From NCBI GenBank assembly GCA_039545355.1, contig BCJJ01000077.1, positions 1-30,628 of the forward strand: DNA of 30,628 nucleotides. The letters run 5' to 3'. Position 1 is the stretch's first letter. The number at the start of each line of letters is the position of its first letter. A program made the translations under genes and the position numbers. This document shows, one piece after another, positions 30,533 to 30,628 of this stretch. The notes beneath the pieces are model-generated. The model made no database searches. It saw only the letters and a list, made by a program, of their open reading frames with translations, and was not told where the DNA came from. Source of the stretch: Trichosporon coremiiforme (lineage: Eukaryota > Basidiomycota > Tremellomycetes > Trichosporonales > Trichosporonaceae).

Positions 30533-30628
30533 TATGCTATGGGATGCTATGGGATGCTATGGGATGCTATGGGATGCTATGGGATGCTATGGGATGCTAT
30601 GGGATGCTATGGGATGCTATGGGATGCT
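30533..30628. repeat. Tandem array of the 10-mer GGGATGCTAT at the right edge
   Basis: From 30541 there are eight exact copies of GGGATGCTAT and then eight bases of a ninth, cut by the end of the window. It is preceded by TATGCTAT, a partial or degenerate unit. The copies are identical, so the array is young or actively homogenised, and its true length is unknown. Confidence 0.97.

Noticed and set aside
30533..30628. Calling the terminal 10-mer array a telomere or a CRISPR array
   Set aside because: The unit is not TTAGGG-like, and there are no spacers between copies; a minisatellite is the simplest reading.

Overview
The window reads as nuclear DNA of a GC-rich basidiomycete yeast, most likely a tremellomycete (inference; Trichosporonales-type genomes look like this). 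The evidence is many short spliceosomal introns (33-55 nt is common, up to about 250 nt), GTGAGT or GTAAGT donors, a CTRAC branch site placed only a few bases before the CAG acceptor, long pyrimidine- or C/A-rich leaders, and eukaryote-only proteins. There are no operons, prophages, CRISPR arrays or recognisable transposons. The two ends look like places where an assembly stops: a 26-G run near the left end and an array of 10-bp repeats running off the right end.

Left part (1-8.5 kb): an arginine/serine-rich, largely disordered protein of unknown function (1861-3099, +) follows a long leader. About 3 kb without a credible gene comes next, then a small HMG-box chromatin protein of the NHP6 type (7057-7433, +) behind a strongly G-poor leader.

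Centre (8.5-17 kb): a three-exon CDP-alcohol phosphotransferase (CPT1/EPT1 type, Kennedy pathway, +); a three-exon 70-residue RNA polymerase subunit RPB12 (-), easily missed because its exons are 97, 93 and 23 nt; an L1-domain ribosome-biogenesis protein (+) that diverges from RPB12 across 382 bp; a single-exon DHA1-type MFS transporter (-), convergent with the L1-domain gene; and a four-exon small membrane protein of unknown family (-) with a 33-nt intron.

Right part (17-30.6 kb): a 1319-residue HMG-CoA reductase (three exons, +) with sterol-sensing domain and complete catalytic set. Its reading frame stays open for another 168 codons after the TAG stop, with protein-like Ser/Pro-rich and acidic composition; this is the most interesting puzzle here. 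Then come a short protein with an N-terminal membrane segment (25135-25875, +), a convergent two-exon Lys-rich protein (26702-27745, -), and about 2.9 kb that is gene-poor apart from a weak candidate for a spliced or decaying gene near 29.4-30.2 kb.

Functionally the genes are ordinary housekeeping ones. The two lipid enzymes (HMG-CoA reductase and choline/ethanolamine phosphotransferase) both act in the ER membrane. RPB12 and the L1-domain protein both serve ribosome production. Exon borders were set by hand from splice signals and reading-frame continuity, not by transcript data.
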